From assembly GCF_012972675.1 (NCBI RefSeq), contig NZ_JABCRE010000002.1, positions 361,001-425,000 of the forward strand: a stretch of DNA of 64,000 nucleotides, read 5' to 3'. Below the pieces are notes generated by a model. That model saw only the letters and a list, made by a program, of their open reading frames with translations. It ran no database searches and was not told the origin of the DNA. How positions within the stretch are numbered: the first letter of the stretch is position 1; each line of letters begins with the position of its first letter. This document shows positions 9,029 to 18,473 of the stretch, piece after piece. Origin of the DNA: Pontixanthobacter rizhaonensis (GTDB lineage: Bacteria; Pseudomonadota; Alphaproteobacteria; Sphingomonadales; Sphingomonadaceae). Made by a program: the position numbers and the translations under genes.

Positions 9029-9211
9029 ATGGCTCATCGTTTTGAAATTCGTAACAACAAGAAGGGCGAGTTCGTGTCCTATTTCATGTATAATTCGGAA
9101 ACGATCTGGTGGACCGAAGGCTACAGCTCGAAAGCAAGCGCCAAAAATGCCATCGAGTCCGTTCTCAAAAACGGCCCTGGCGCTGAAGTGGTCGATACAA
9201 CCACAAGCTAA
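9029..9211 (+). CDS. DUF1508 (YegP-type) small protein
   Basis: A 60-residue protein with one DUF1508 repeat: RFEIRNNKKGEFVSYFMYNSETIWWTEGY-type core, then SKASAKNAIESVLKNG. YegP relatives often have two such repeats; this one has a single copy. The start at 9029 is chosen because AGGAG lies 7 nt upstream; an in-frame ATG at 9023 would be too close to it. Monocistronic, followed directly by a hairpin terminator. Function of the family is not established. Confidence 0.85.
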   Translation: MAHRFEIRNNKKGEFVSYFMYNSETIWWTEGYSSKASAKNAIESVLKNGPGAEVVDTTTS

Positions 9212-9232
9212 GACATCTTGAAATTTGCAATG

Positions 9233-9269
9233 AAGGCTCGGTCCGAAATGGCCGGGCCTTTTGTGTTTT
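9233..9269 (+). terminator. Rho-independent terminator after the DUF1508 gene
   Basis: AAGGCTCGG pairs with CCGGGCCTT around a short loop, followed by the T-rich tract TTTTGTGTTTT. It lies between two convergent genes and touches the 3' end of rnhA. Confidence 0.7.
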
Positions 9270-9702
9270 ATCGAACCGAATCGGCTTGATCGGAAGCCAA
9301 TTGATCGACCCGTTCGTTTTCCGGATGGCCGCTATGCCCTTTTACCCAGTGCCAATGAACGGTGTGGCGTGCAGATGCTTCTATCAGCTCGTGCCATAAA
9401 TCGGCGTTGCGTACCGGCTTTTTACTAGCGTTAACCCAGCCCCGCTTTTTCCAGCCTTCGACCCATTTGGTCATGCCATCTAAGACATATTTGCTGTCTG
9501 AATACAGATCGACCTCGCATGGCTCGATCAGCGCTTCTAAGCCTTTGATCGCTGCGGTCAGTTCCATACGGTTATTGGTTGTGTCCGCATCGGCACCCGA
9601 AAGTTCTTTTTCGTGCTTACCCATGCGCAGCAAGGCACCCCAGCCGCCGGGTCCAGGATTGCCTTTGCAGGCGCCGTCAGTAAAAATTTCAACGCGTTTC
9701 AT
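9268..9702 (-). CDS. rnhA: Ribonuclease HI
   Basis: Degrades the RNA strand of RNA-DNA hybrids, 144 residues, the normal length. Active-site carboxylates are visible: Asp in [17 protein letters not shown] (about residue 8), Glu in [10 protein letters not shown] (about 47), Asp in LYSDSKYV (about 69) and the C-terminal Asp in [10 protein letters not shown] (about 133). Last gene of an ispH–thrB–rnhA series, 3 bp after thrB. Confidence 0.96.
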   Translation of the reverse strand: MKRVEIFTDGACKGNPGPGGWGALLRMGKHEKELSGADADTTNNRMELTAAIKGLEALIEPCEVDLYSDSKYVLDGMTKWVEGWKKRGWVNASKKPVRNADLWHELIEASARHTVHWHWVKGHSGHPENERVDQLASDQADSVR

Positions 9703-9705
9703 GGG

Positions 9706-10704
9706 TTAGCCGTTGGCGGTTTGGTCGGGAATGTGAAAGGCGTTTTGTCCCAATGCGTCATAATGGTTCAGCCTGCGAACAAAGGCCATTGGATCCTTGC
9801 GGGCGACAAGCGCTGTGTCAGGCGTATCGATCCAGTCAAAAGTGCGTGTGGCGATGAACCGCATGGCAGCCCCTTTTGCCAAGATCGGCAAAGCTTCTTG
9901 TTCGGCTGGCGTGAGCGAGCGGGAGGACAAATACCCGCCGATCAATCCTTTCGAGATGTCGGAATGAAATTGTGTGCCATCGTCTGAAAAGCACCATGCG
10001 GCATGAGTAACAGCCAAATCATAAGCGGCGATGTCGCTGCACGCGAAATAGAAATCAATCAGGCCGCTGACTGTGTCATTCAACATCAGTACGTTGTCGG
10101 GGAACAGATCGGCGTGAATTGTCCCTTTGGGCAAGTGTTCCGGCCAATCATCAATCAATGTGGGCAGATGAGACTGGATTGCGGCCAGTAGGTCGGGGTT
10201 GATCGCCGCAATCGCGTCATCCCCGCATTGTTCAAACAGCTTACCCCAATCGGCGGGGCGCAAATCATTGGCTCTCGTGGCTGAAAAGTCCTCTGAGGCG
10301 GTATGGATTTGCGCCAGTGCCTGCCCAACGGCGTGGGCTTGCTGCGGGGTGGGCTCATCGATTGATACGCCTGGCAGAAATTCGATCAGTGCCACAGACT
10401 TTCCATCGAGGTCGCGATACGCATTGCCCGCCCGGTCATGGATGGTGGCCGGTACCGGGCAATGTTTGGCGGCGAGATGGTCCAGTAGGCCCAAGAAAAA
10501 TGGCAATTCCCGCACATCAATCCGGCGCTCATACATGGTCAAGATAAAGCGTGCGCCTGTGCCATCAACGCCGGTCGTTTCGATCAACCAGTTACTGTTG
10601 GATACGCCCTCCGCGATTCCCTTGGCAGAAACCAGTTTGCCGACATCATACTGGCCAATCAGATCGGCCAACACTTCCGCTCCAAGATGCGTATACACTG
10701 CCAT
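9706..10704 (-). CDS. thrB: Homoserine kinase (APH-fold, ThrB type II)
   Basis: Phosphorylates L-homoserine in threonine synthesis, 332 residues. This is the choline/aminoglycoside-kinase-like form found in alphaproteobacteria and pseudomonads, not the GHMP form. The catalytic loop HADLFPDNVLM (about 195-205) and the metal-binding GLIDFYFAC (about 215) are intact; N-terminus MAVYTHLGAEVLADLIGQYDVG matches the family. The ATG at 10704 lies 14 bp after the ispH stop; the longer open frame would run back into ispH. Likely co-transcribed with ispH and rnhA. Confidence 0.95.
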   Translation of the reverse strand: MAVYTHLGAEVLADLIGQYDVGKLVSAKGIAEGVSNSNWLIETTGVDGTGARFILTMYERRIDVRELPFFLGLLDHLAAKHCPVPATIHDRAGNAYRDLDGKSVALIEFLPGVSIDEPTPQQAHAVGQALAQIHTASEDFSATRANDLRPADWGKLFEQCGDDAIAAINPDLLAAIQSHLPTLIDDWPEHLPKGTIHADLFPDNVLMLNDTVSGLIDFYFACSDIAAYDLAVTHAAWCFSDDGTQFHSDISKGLIGGYLSSRSLTPAEQEALPILAKGAAMRFIATRTFDWIDTPDTALVARKDPMAFVRRLNHYDALGQNAFHIPDQTANG

Positions 10705-10717
10705 TTGTGCGCGCCAG

Positions 10718-11692
10718 TTAGTCCAGCAATTGACGGGGAAGTTTGAACACCATCTTTTCTTCGGCGGTGACCAGAGTATGCTCTTCAACGTCGCGCCATT
10801 CGGCGATTTTATCGACCACTTCCCGGACCAATTCTTCCGGCGCGGAAGCCCCGGCGGTCAGGCCCAAAGTGCCCACGCCTTCCAGCCAAGCGGGATCAAT
10901 GTCGCTCGCCCGGCGGATAAGTTTGGCGTCGGTCCCGCATTTCTCGGAGACTTCGACCAAACGGACTGAATTGGAACTGTTTCCAGCACCGATCACCAAG
11001 ACCAAGTCACTTCCCGGCGCGATTTGTTTTACCGCAGCTTGGCGGTTGGATGTGGCGTAGCAAATATCCTCGGCCTTGGGCCCGACGATTTGCGGGTATT
11101 TGACTTGCAGCGTGCGGACAATCTCGGCTGTATCATCAACCGACAAGGTGGTCTGGGTGAGGAAGGCAAGCGGAGTGTCTGCGGCAAAGTCCAGCGCCTT
11201 AACGTCTTCTACAGTTTCAACCAACGTCATCATGCCTTCAGGCACTTGACCCATTGTTCCGATAACTTCTGGATGGCCGCTATGGCCGACGAATACGATG
11301 TGCCGATTGGCTTCTATCTGGCGTTCTGCCTGACGATGGACTTTGCTGACTAACGGGCAAGTCGCGTCAAGATAATCCAAACCGCGGCGCTGTGCTTCTG
11401 CCGGGACCGCTTTGGGAACGCCGTGGGCGCTAAAGACAACGGGCGCGCCATCCGGCACTTCGTCCAATTCCTCGACGAAAATCGCCCCTTTGGCTTTCAA
11501 ACCATCAACAACGAACTTGTTGTGAACGATTTCATGCCGGACATAAACCGGCGCGCCATATCGTTCGAGCGAGCGTTCGACGATCTCGATCGCACGGTCT
11601 ACACCGGCACAAAAACCGCGTGGGGCGGCTATCAAAAGGGTCAGCGCTGGTTTCACAGCGCCATTCTTGGGGGATTGCAAGGGGGCGTTCAT
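10718..11692 (-). CDS. ispH: 4-hydroxy-3-methylbut-2-enyl diphosphate reductase
   Basis: Last enzyme of the MEP isoprenoid pathway, making IPP and DMAPP; an iron-sulfur protein of 324 residues. The three cluster cysteines are in PRGFCAGV (about 28), DATCPLVSK (about 111) and [10 protein letters not shown] (about 211). The substrate-binding motifs HEIVHN, SAHGVP and GHSGHPEV are intact. First gene of the ispH–thrB–rnhA unit and divergent from a lipoprotein gene across 71 bp, which must hold both promoters. Confidence 0.96.
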   Translation of the reverse strand: MNAPLQSPKNGAVKPALTLLIAAPRGFCAGVDRAIEIVERSLERYGAPVYVRHEIVHNKFVVDGLKAKGAIFVEELDEVPDGAPVVFSAHGVPKAVPAEAQRRGLDYLDATCPLVSKVHRQAERQIEANRHIVFVGHSGHPEVIGTMGQVPEGMMTLVETVEDVKALDFAADTPLAFLTQTTLSVDDTAEIVRTLQVKYPQIVGPKAEDICYATSNRQAAVKQIAPGSDLVLVIGAGNSSNSVRLVEVSEKCGTDAKLIRRASDIDPAWLEGVGTLGLTAGASAPEELVREVVDKIAEWRDVEEHTLVTAEEKMVFKLPRQLLD

Positions 11693-11763
11693 ATGACAGC
11701 CTCTAGCGTTTTGCGACGCGCGCCGCTAGAGCCGCGACGTTCGATTTTAAAGGGTTTACCTGC

Positions 11764-12414
11764 ATGACACTTCGCCGACCGATCTTTTCTGCACTTATCA
11801 TGGTGGCTGCGCTGGCTGGTTGTCGCGGCGAAGGTGACTTAGTCGTCGACCAAGGTGTTGGTATCACAGCAATACGCTCCACTTGTCCGGCTGTTGGTGT
11901 ACCTGACTATACCGGAGATGTTACCACTTTCAGAACAGCGGGCGCGACCACAGCAGATCAAATCGATGTCGTGGCGGCGATCACGAATGTTCGCAGCACG
12001 TGCAATGATACAGGCGACAAAGTCTATTCAGAGGCGACGTTTGATGTTTTGGCGCGGCGTACCGACACACGCGGTGCACGGTCGGTTGAATTGCCGTTTT
12101 TCTCTACCGTGTTGCAGGGCGGTTCTGCTGTTCAGGCAAAACGCATCGGCAGTGTCGTAGTCAATTTTGCAGATGGTGCAGAACGGGCGCAAGCAACGGC
12201 AAAGGCCGGCGCATTTGTTGACCGGGCAGCGGCCACATTACCCGATGATATTCGCGAGAAGATCACCCGGCGCCGTAAAGCGGGTGACCCTGACGCAGCG
12301 CTTGATCCATTGGCTGATCCCATCGTTCGTGCCGCGCTTAACCGTGCCACGTTCGAGCTGCTGGTTGGTTTTCAGCTAACCGAGCAACAATTGGCGCATA
12401 ACGCGACCCGTTAA
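11764..12414 (+). CDS. Predicted lipoprotein of unknown function
   Basis: 216 residues. The N-terminus has a lipoprotein signal with lipobox LAGC (Cys about residue 20). The mature part contains an immunoglobulin-like, beta-rich stretch (VDVVAAITNVRSTC) with conserved-looking Cys residues, then a helical C-terminus rich in Ala/Arg. I do not recognise a named family. It stands between the divergent ispH promoter and argS; the gap to argS is 71 bp. Envelope location is inferred from the lipobox only. Confidence 0.8.
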   Translation: MTLRRPIFSALIMVAALAGCRGEGDLVVDQGVGITAIRSTCPAVGVPDYTGDVTTFRTAGATTADQIDVVAAITNVRSTCNDTGDKVYSEATFDVLARRTDTRGARSVELPFFSTVLQGGSAVQAKRIGSVVVNFADGAERAQATAKAGAFVDRAAATLPDDIREKITRRRKAGDPDAALDPLADPIVRAALNRATFELLVGFQLTEQQLAHNATR

Positions 12415-12485
12415 GCTGCGGAAATTCCGATTCGATTTGAGGGACGGAGTCTTGCGATTCTGGCCAATTCGGCTAGGCGCGCCTG

Positions 12486-14258
12486 ATGTCCGATAACACT
12501 CAAAAATCTGCGTCTTTTGCGCGCACACTTCACGCTGCCTTTGCCGCTAAGGTCAAGGCAGTTCTGGCTGAACTAGAAGCAGACGGAACGCTGCCGGCTG
12601 GCACGCAATTCGGCAATGTCGCCGTCGAACCGCCGCGCGACCCCGATCACGGTGATCTAGCGACAAATGCGGCGATGGTTCTGGCCAAGCAAGCAAAGAC
12701 AAATCCGCGCGAACTGGCGGGTAAAATCACTGCAAAGTTGATTGCCGATGCGGATATATTGTCCGCCGATATAGCGGGCCCGGGTTTCATCAATATGCGC
12801 CTGTCTGACGCAGCATGGCAGGCCGAGCTGGCTACTATTGCGGCATTGGGTAGCGATTATGGCCGATCCTCAATGGGCGGCGATGCTATTGTCAATGTTG
12901 AATATGTGTCTGCCAACCCGACCGGCCCGATGCATATGGGGCATTGCCGCGGTGCGGTGGTGGGTGACGCGTTGGCGGCTCTGCTGGAATATGCCGGGCA
13001 TCAGGTTGTACGCGAGTATTACGTAAACGATGCGGGGGGGCAGGTGGATGTGCTCGCGCGGTCCGCGCATCTTCGTTATCAAGAGGCGCTAGGCGCCGAT
13101 ATCGGTGCCATCCCCGAAGGTCTATACCCGGGCGATTACTTGGTGCCTGTTGGCAAGGCATTGGCTGCCAAGCTTGGTGATCAGTTCCAGAATGCTCCAG
13201 AAAGCGAGTGGCTGGACACCTTCCGTACCGAATCTGTCGCTGCAATGATGGACATGATCAAATCCGATCTGGCGTTGCTGGGCATCCACCACGATCTGTT
13301 TTCATCAGAAGCCGCGTTGCAAGCTGCGGGTAAACCCGAAGCTGCGGAAGCGTGGTTGCGGCAGCATGACCTTGTGTATGATGGCGTGTTGGAAGCGCCC
13401 AAGGGCAAGGCACCGCCGGAAGATTGGGAGCCGGTTGAACTGCCTCTGTTCCGCTCGACCAAATTTGGTGATGATCAAGATCGCCCGATTAAGAAGTCCG
13501 ACGGCAAATGGACCTATTTTGGCGCTGACCTGGCATATCATATGCAGAAGGCAGAGAAGGCTGACGCCCTGATTGATGTGTGGGGCGCGGATCACGCTGG
13601 CACGGTCAAGCGGATCAAGGCAGCCGTCGCCGCGCTGGCGGAGGGTGAGGGCAAATCAATCCCCTTCGATGTGAAGCTGGTGCAGATGGTGGCGCTGATG
13701 CGCGATGGCGAGCCGCTGAAAATGTCCAAGCGGTCTGGCAACTTCATCACTTTGGCTGAAATGGTTGAAGAAGTGGGCAAGGATGTTGTCCGTTTCACCA
13801 TGCTTACCCGCAAGCCCGAAGCCCAAATGGAATTCGACTTTGCCAAAGTGGTGGAAGCATCAAAGGACAACCCGGTATTTTATGTCCAATATGCTCACGC
13901 ACGGATTCATTCGACGCTGCGCAAAGGCGCAAATGAAGGCTTCTCACCTTCAGGAAAGCATAATGATTTGCTCGGAGCCGAGGAATTGGAGCTGGTCAAA
14001 CACGCAGCGCAATTCCCCCGTATCGTGGAATCGGCGGCCGCCGCGCGCGAACCGCACCGGATTGCGTTTTACCTCTACGACCTCGCCGGAGCGTTCCATA
14101 CCTATTACAATCTCGGCAATGACAAGCCTGAAAAGCGGTTCATCGTGGCACAGCAGAATGATTTGACCGCGGCGAGACTATTCCTCGCCAGCCAAATCGG
14201 GCAAGTTATCCAAAACGGGCTCGCTTTGCTTGGCGTCGAAGCGGTCGAGGAGATGTAA
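12486..14258 (+). CDS. argS: Arginyl-tRNA synthetase
   Basis: Class I aminoacyl-tRNA synthetase charging tRNA-Arg, 590 residues, usual length. The HIGH-type motif is HMGH in NPTGPMHMGHCRG (about 143-155); the KMSKS-type motif is KMSKR in PLKMSKRSGNF (about 415). The N-terminal Arg-N domain and the C-terminal DALR anticodon-binding domain (IHSTLRKGANE onward; YYNLGNDK) are present. It starts the run argS–SPOR–nagZ–scpAB, with only 3 bp before the next gene. Confidence 0.97.
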   Translation: MSDNTQKSASFARTLHAAFAAKVKAVLAELEADGTLPAGTQFGNVAVEPPRDPDHGDLATNAAMVLAKQAKTNPRELAGKITAKLIADADILSADIAGPGFINMRLSDAAWQAELATIAALGSDYGRSSMGGDAIVNVEYVSANPTGPMHMGHCRGAVVGDALAALLEYAGHQVVREYYVNDAGGQVDVLARSAHLRYQEALGADIGAIPEGLYPGDYLVPVGKALAAKLGDQFQNAPESEWLDTFRTESVAAMMDMIKSDLALLGIHHDLFSSEAALQAAGKPEAAEAWLRQHDLVYDGVLEAPKGKAPPEDWEPVELPLFRSTKFGDDQDRPIKKSDGKWTYFGADLAYHMQKAEKADALIDVWGADHAGTVKRIKAAVAALAEGEGKSIPFDVKLVQMVALMRDGEPLKMSKRSGNFITLAEMVEEVGKDVVRFTMLTRKPEAQMEFDFAKVVEASKDNPVFYVQYAHARIHSTLRKGANEGFSPSGKHNDLLGAEELELVKHAAQFPRIVESAAAAREPHRIAFYLYDLAGAFHTYYNLGNDKPEKRFIVAQQNDLTAARLFLASQIGQVIQNGLALLGVEAVEEM

Positions 14259-14261
14259 GTA

Positions 14262-15095
14262 ATGACACAGAATGACTTCGGGCAAAATGATAATGGCCGC
14301 GATGGGGCCGGGCAGGACGGCGAAACGTTCGATCATATTGACGATGCAGGCGATGATACAATCATCGAAAATGAAGAACTCTCTCTAGTGGAAGATGATG
14401 GGCCTCTGCCGTGGCTCGAATCTGATTATGATGACGAGGAAGAAGGCGTTGATACTGGCCGCTTGGTTGGCCTCGCGCTGCTGGGGGCGCTGCTGTTAGC
14501 GCTGATCCTCGGCACGATTTACTTCTTCAGCAATCGCGGGCCTGATCCTGAACTGGTCGCTGATGGCAGCACCATAGAAGCGCCTGAAGGCCCGATGAAA
14601 GAACGCCCTGCGGATGCGGGCGGCAAAGAGTTTGCCGGTACTGGCCAGGTCGCACCCGCTGTTGGTGACGGCCAAACAACTGAAGGCCGCTTGGCTGATG
14701 GCAGCAATGGCGGCGGCGGCGATGGTGATGGCGACCGCAACGGGGCTGGCGATACTGATGGCGCAAAGCCAAGCATTGATACAGCGACAACGGCGAATGC
14801 CGGGGCCACCAATTCTGGATCGGCTAATGCCAACGCGGATGGCGGTGCTGCATCTTCGCCTAGCGGTGTTGGTGTTCAAGTCGGTGCGTATTCCACCCGC
14901 GAAAGCGCGGTTGAAGGCTGGAACCGGCTGACGCGTCAAACCGATGCTCTCAAAGGCGTGAAATACCGTGTTCAGCAAGGGCAGGCGGATATCGGCACAG
15001 TGTTCCGTCTGCAAGCTGTTGCGGGGGATAAAGCATCAGGCGATCGCCTCTGCCGCGCGCTGAAAGCTGACGGAATTGCCTGTCAGGTAAAATGA
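14262..15095 (+). CDS. SPOR-domain membrane protein
   Basis: 277 residues. An acidic cytoplasmic N-terminus (1-66) is followed by one membrane segment (about 68-90), a long Gly/Asp/Ala-rich flexible linker (about 90-205) and a C-terminal SPOR domain (VGVQVGAYSTRESAVEGWNRL to GIACQVK). SPOR domains bind denuded glycan strands at the septum, so a division-linked role is likely from the family. 3 bp after argS and 114 bp before nagZ. The highly biased linker is typical for these proteins. Confidence 0.88.
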   Translation: MTQNDFGQNDNGRDGAGQDGETFDHIDDAGDDTIIENEELSLVEDDGPLPWLESDYDDEEEGVDTGRLVGLALLGALLLALILGTIYFFSNRGPDPELVADGSTIEAPEGPMKERPADAGGKEFAGTGQVAPAVGDGQTTEGRLADGSNGGGGDGDGDRNGAGDTDGAKPSIDTATTANAGATNSGSANANADGGAASSPSGVGVQVGAYSTRESAVEGWNRLTRQTDALKGVKYRVQQGQADIGTVFRLQAVAGDKASGDRLCRALKADGIACQVK

Positions 15096-15209
15096 TTTGG
15101 GTTGAGGAGGCGGTGAAACGCCGCTTCCTCGCCAATTCATCCTCATTTTCCACATTCTGCGGGATCAATCCGCTTGCGCAATGCGTAAGTGGCTGCAACG
15201 CTGCACAGT

Positions 15210-16229
15210 ATGACGCCCGCAATATTTGGACTGGCTGGAACAGCTCTGACGCCCGACGAGATCGCCTTTTTTAAGGAGGCTGACCCGGCTGGATACATCC
15301 TGTTTGGCCGAAATTGCGAAACACCTGAACAGCTGCGCATTTTAACCGACTCGCTGCGCGCCCTTCATGGCCGTGACCGGCTCTTGATATCGATTGATCA
15401 GGAAGGCGGGCGGGTCGCGCGGTTGCGTCCGCCATTATGGTCTCCCTTCCCGGCGGGTGAAGCGTTTGACCATCTGTATCAAATTGCGCCTGCTAGCGCG
15501 ATTGAAGCAGCACGGCTTAATGCCTTTGCCATGGGTCTGGAACTGGCAGAAATGGGAATCTCGGTCGATTACCACCCGCCGCTCGATGTCCGCCAGGAAG
15601 GTGCACACGATGTTATCGGGGATCGCGCCTTGGGGCATGAACCCAAGCAGGTGGCCGCTTTGGGCCGGGCCATTCTCGATGGCTTGGCACGCGCCGGGGT
15701 GGCGGGTTGTATCAAGCATATGCCCGGTCATGGCCGGTCGATGACAGATACCCATAAGGAAATGCCGACTGTTACGGCGACAGCAGCAGAGCTGGAGTGG
15801 GATATTGCGCCGTTTCGCGCTTTATCAGACGCCCCTATCGGCATGACCGGCCATTTGCTCTTTACCGAATGGGATACGGATAATCCGGCCACCCTTTCCA
15901 AAACCGTGATCAAGGACGTCATTCGCGGATCTATCGGGTTTGATGGGCTGCTGCTCACCGATGACATTGATATGGAAGCCTTGTCTGGCACCGTTCCCGA
16001 ACGGTCGGAACGCGCCATTGCTGCGGGCTGTGATCTTGTCCTCAATTGCTGGGCCAAGATGGACCATATGACCCAGATGGTGGAGCGGCTTCCCTCTATA
16101 TCAGAGCGTGCAGCAGAGCGTCTTGACCGCGCGCTAAGCTATACCGATGATCGGCGCGTTAGCGGCGATAAGGCCGAGCTTTTGGCGAAGCGTGACGCAC
16201 TGCTAGATTTGGTGAAAGCCGCCGCATGA
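15210..16229 (+). CDS. nagZ: Beta-N-acetylhexosaminidase NagZ (GH3)
   Basis: Cytoplasmic enzyme of cell-wall recycling that removes GlcNAc from muropeptides, 339 residues. The GH3 NagZ signature KHMPGHGRSMTDTHKEMP (about 163-180, with the catalytic His/Asp dyad) and the nucleophile Asp in LLTDDIDMEAL (about 250) are intact. The ATG at 15210 is preferred; a GTG at 15189 in frame is an alternative. The stop overlaps the scpA start by ATGA. Confidence 0.95.
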   Translation: MTPAIFGLAGTALTPDEIAFFKEADPAGYILFGRNCETPEQLRILTDSLRALHGRDRLLISIDQEGGRVARLRPPLWSPFPAGEAFDHLYQIAPASAIEAARLNAFAMGLELAEMGISVDYHPPLDVRQEGAHDVIGDRALGHEPKQVAALGRAILDGLARAGVAGCIKHMPGHGRSMTDTHKEMPTVTATAAELEWDIAPFRALSDAPIGMTGHLLFTEWDTDNPATLSKTVIKDVIRGSIGFDGLLLTDDIDMEALSGTVPERSERAIAAGCDLVLNCWAKMDHMTQMVERLPSISERAAERLDRALSYTDDRRVSGDKAELLAKRDALLDLVKAAA

Positions 16230-17047
16230 GCACAGGCGATCTGATGTTTCCGGAAGGGCAGGGGGCCTCTACCGACACCGAATGGATCGGTGCAGGTGCT
16301 GCCGATACAGAAGATAACGCGCTGTATCTGGAGCTGGATGGCTGGGCAGGGCCGCTCGATCTGCTGCTTGATCTGGCCCGGCGGCAGAAAGTAGATTTGC
16401 GCGCGATTTCCATTCTGGATCTGGTCGATCAATATCTGAACTATATTGACCGTGCCGAAGCGCTGAAGTTGGAATTGGCAGCGGACTATCTGGTCATGGC
16501 AGCTTGGCTGGCTTTCCTGAAATCATCCATGTTGCTGCCCAAGGAAGAGCAGGAAGATCCCAGCCCCGAAGAGCTGGCTTTGAAGCTGCAATTGCGGCTG
16601 CAACGGTTGGGCGCAATGCGGGAAGCCGCCGCACGCCTGATGGCGCGCGACCGGATCGGCCGTGATGTTTTCATACGCGGCGCACCAGAAGGGCTCCGCA
16701 CTGATCGTAAGACGCAGTGGCAATGCGATTGGTATGCGCTCATCCAGGGATATGGCCAGGTCAAGGCACGCACCGCGCCGGCCGTGCACATGGTGCGCGA
16801 ACGGCCGGTGATGACGCTGGATAGTGCGCTTGACCGGGTGTCCAATATGCTGGGCGTGACGCTTGATTGGATGACGCTGGAGGAATTTCTGCCGCCCCAT
16901 GCAGAACCGCGCTTGCGGCGGTCCGCTTTGGCATCGAGTTTTGTCGCGGCGCTGGAATTGGCCCGGATGGGCAAGGCGGAAATCGCCCAGGATGATATTT
17001 TCGGACCGCTGAGGCTACGCCGCCTGACAGAGCGTGCAACAGCATGA
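16226..17047 (+). CDS. scpA: Segregation and condensation protein A
   Basis: Kleisin subunit that bridges SMC heads in chromosome condensation, 273 residues. The family start DGWAGPLDLLLDLARRQKVDLRAISILDLVDQY-type region is at about residues 32-65, followed by the AADYLVMAAWLAFLKSSMLLP helix. Overlaps nagZ and scpB by 4 bp each, so expression is coupled. The N-terminal 30 residues are variable. Confidence 0.95.
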   Translation: MSTGDLMFPEGQGASTDTEWIGAGAADTEDNALYLELDGWAGPLDLLLDLARRQKVDLRAISILDLVDQYLNYIDRAEALKLELAADYLVMAAWLAFLKSSMLLPKEEQEDPSPEELALKLQLRLQRLGAMREAAARLMARDRIGRDVFIRGAPEGLRTDRKTQWQCDWYALIQGYGQVKARTAPAVHMVRERPVMTLDSALDRVSNMLGVTLDWMTLEEFLPPHAEPRLRRSALASSFVAALELARMGKAEIAQDDIFGPLRLRRLTERATA

Positions 17048-17667
17048 ATGATGATAAGCCCGAGCCGCTTGTAAGAGCAGTTGAGGCGACTTTGTTTGCA
17101 GCTGAAGAACCAATGAGTGTCGATGCGCTTGCATCGCATTTGGGCGATGAAGAGAAAGCCACGATCAGGGCGGCCCTCCGGCAATTGGCAGCGCACTATC
17201 AGGACCGGGGCATCCATTTGGTGGAGCGAAGTAAGCGCTGGCACTTCCAAACCGCCGCTGATCTTGCGCATTTGTTGCGGACAGAGCGAGAGCAGGTCCG
17301 CCGCCTGTCGCGTGCAGCCACCGAAGTGTTGGCGATCATCGCGTATCATGAACCGGTTAGCCGGGCAGAGATCGAATCGATCCGGGGCGTTCAAACCGCC
17401 AAAGGTACATTGGACGTGTTGATGGAAGCTGGGTGGGTGAGGGCTGCCGGCCGCCGCGAAGTTCCCGGCAGGCCGGTTATTTACGCCACCACCCCGGAAT
17501 TTTTGGAGCATTTCGGGCTTCAAACCCGCCGTGATTTGCCCGGGCTTGATGAATTGCGCGCGGCCGGTCTGCTTGATCCGGTGGATGATGCGTATAATCT
17601 ACTGACAGGTCTGGATGATACGGATGCGCCGGCGGCTGACGACACGCCGATAGAACAAGCTGACTAG
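17044..17667 (+). CDS. scpB: Segregation and condensation protein B
   Basis: Winged-helix partner of ScpA in the SMC complex, 207 residues. The family elements VRAVEATLFAAEEPMSVDALA, FQTAADLAHLLR and the second winged helix EVLAIIAYHEPVSRAEIESIRG are all present, ending in LPGLDELRAAGLLD. The C-terminal 25 residues are acidic. Begins within the last bases of scpA (ATGA). Confidence 0.95.
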   Translation: MNDDKPEPLVRAVEATLFAAEEPMSVDALASHLGDEEKATIRAALRQLAAHYQDRGIHLVERSKRWHFQTAADLAHLLRTEREQVRRLSRAATEVLAIIAYHEPVSRAEIESIRGVQTAKGTLDVLMEAGWVRAAGRREVPGRPVIYATTPEFLEHFGLQTRRDLPGLDELRAAGLLDPVDDAYNLLTGLDDTDAPAADDTPIEQAD

Positions 17668-17749
17668 TCGCAGAGGTGCTGGCGTTCTGGTTCAATCATC
17701 CCTATATTGGCCTATAGCAGAGATGCCTTACACAGATTGGAATTGAATA

Positions 17750-17983
17750 ATGTCGCTCGGCCCTTGGCAGCTTATTATCATTGCCCTGGTTATTCTCGTC
17801 CTGTTCGGACGCGGACGTATTTCAGAAATGATGGGTGATTTCGGTAAGGGAATCAATAGCTTTAAGAAGGGCATGAGCGAAGATGAGGCGGCTGAGGAAA
17901 AGGCTAGCGGTTCATTAGAGGCGCCCGCTAAGGACGCTGCTGCAACCGACAGCTCTAAGAGTAAAACGTCTGATCCTTCATAA
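17750..17983 (+). CDS. tatA: Sec-independent translocase TatA
   Basis: Pore-forming subunit of twin-arginine transport, 77 residues. MSLGPWQLIIIALVILVLFG forms the membrane helix, followed by the amphipathic helix (GRISEMMGDFGKGINSFKKGM) and an acidic tail. The FGRGR hinge is intact. 82 bp after scpB and 23 bp before tatB. Confidence 0.96.
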   Translation: MSLGPWQLIIIALVILVLFGRGRISEMMGDFGKGINSFKKGMSEDEAAEEKASGSLEAPAKDAAATDSSKSKTSDPS

Positions 17984-18006
17984 TCTTCTAAGGTACCGCC
18001 TTCCCC

Positions 18007-18468
18007 ATGTTTGACATCGGTGCCCTTGAACTTCTGGTTTTGGTAGTCGTCGCGATTATCGTGATCGGCCCCAAAGACATGCCCGCAGCACTGCGAGTCG
18101 TTGGCCGATGGGTCGGCAAGTTGCGCCGTGCTTCTGCTCAATTCCGGACTGGCTTCGATAATATCGTCCGTGAGGCCGAGATGGAGGACATGGAGAAGAA
18201 GTGGAAAGAGCAAAACGCGAAGATTATGGCGGAAACGCCTCACAGTGAAATGGAGCCGCTCCCCGCAGATGCGGAATCGGCTGTGCCCTCTAAAGAACAG
18301 TCTGATACAGGGCCCTCGCAAGCCGCTGCTGCAAAGCCCAAACCATCGGCTACCTTGACTAAGAAAAGCGCGGCCAAGAGCGTGAAGAAGCCGTCTGCCA
18401 AGGTTAAACCGGCAAAGCCGCAAGCCAGTGAGCCGATGTTGCCGCTTGATAAGACGGACTCGGAGTAG
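18007..18468 (+). CDS. tatB: Sec-independent translocase TatB
   Basis: Substrate-receptor partner of TatC, 153 residues. Starts MFDIGALELLVLVVVAIIVIG with the conserved polar Glu in the membrane helix, followed by GPKDMPAALRVVGRWVGKLRR. The C-terminal 80 residues are Lys/Ala/Pro-rich and likely disordered. Five bases separate it from tatC. Confidence 0.96.
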   Translation: MFDIGALELLVLVVVAIIVIGPKDMPAALRVVGRWVGKLRRASAQFRTGFDNIVREAEMEDMEKKWKEQNAKIMAETPHSEMEPLPADAESAVPSKEQSDTGPSQAAAAKPKPSATLTKKSAAKSVKKPSAKVKPAKPQASEPMLPLDKTDSE

Positions 18469-18473
18469 ACGCG

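Noticed and set aside
16486-17523. 345-codon minus-strand frame across scpA/scpB
   Set aside because: Covers two clearly coding genes on the other strand and shows no motif; shadow ORF.
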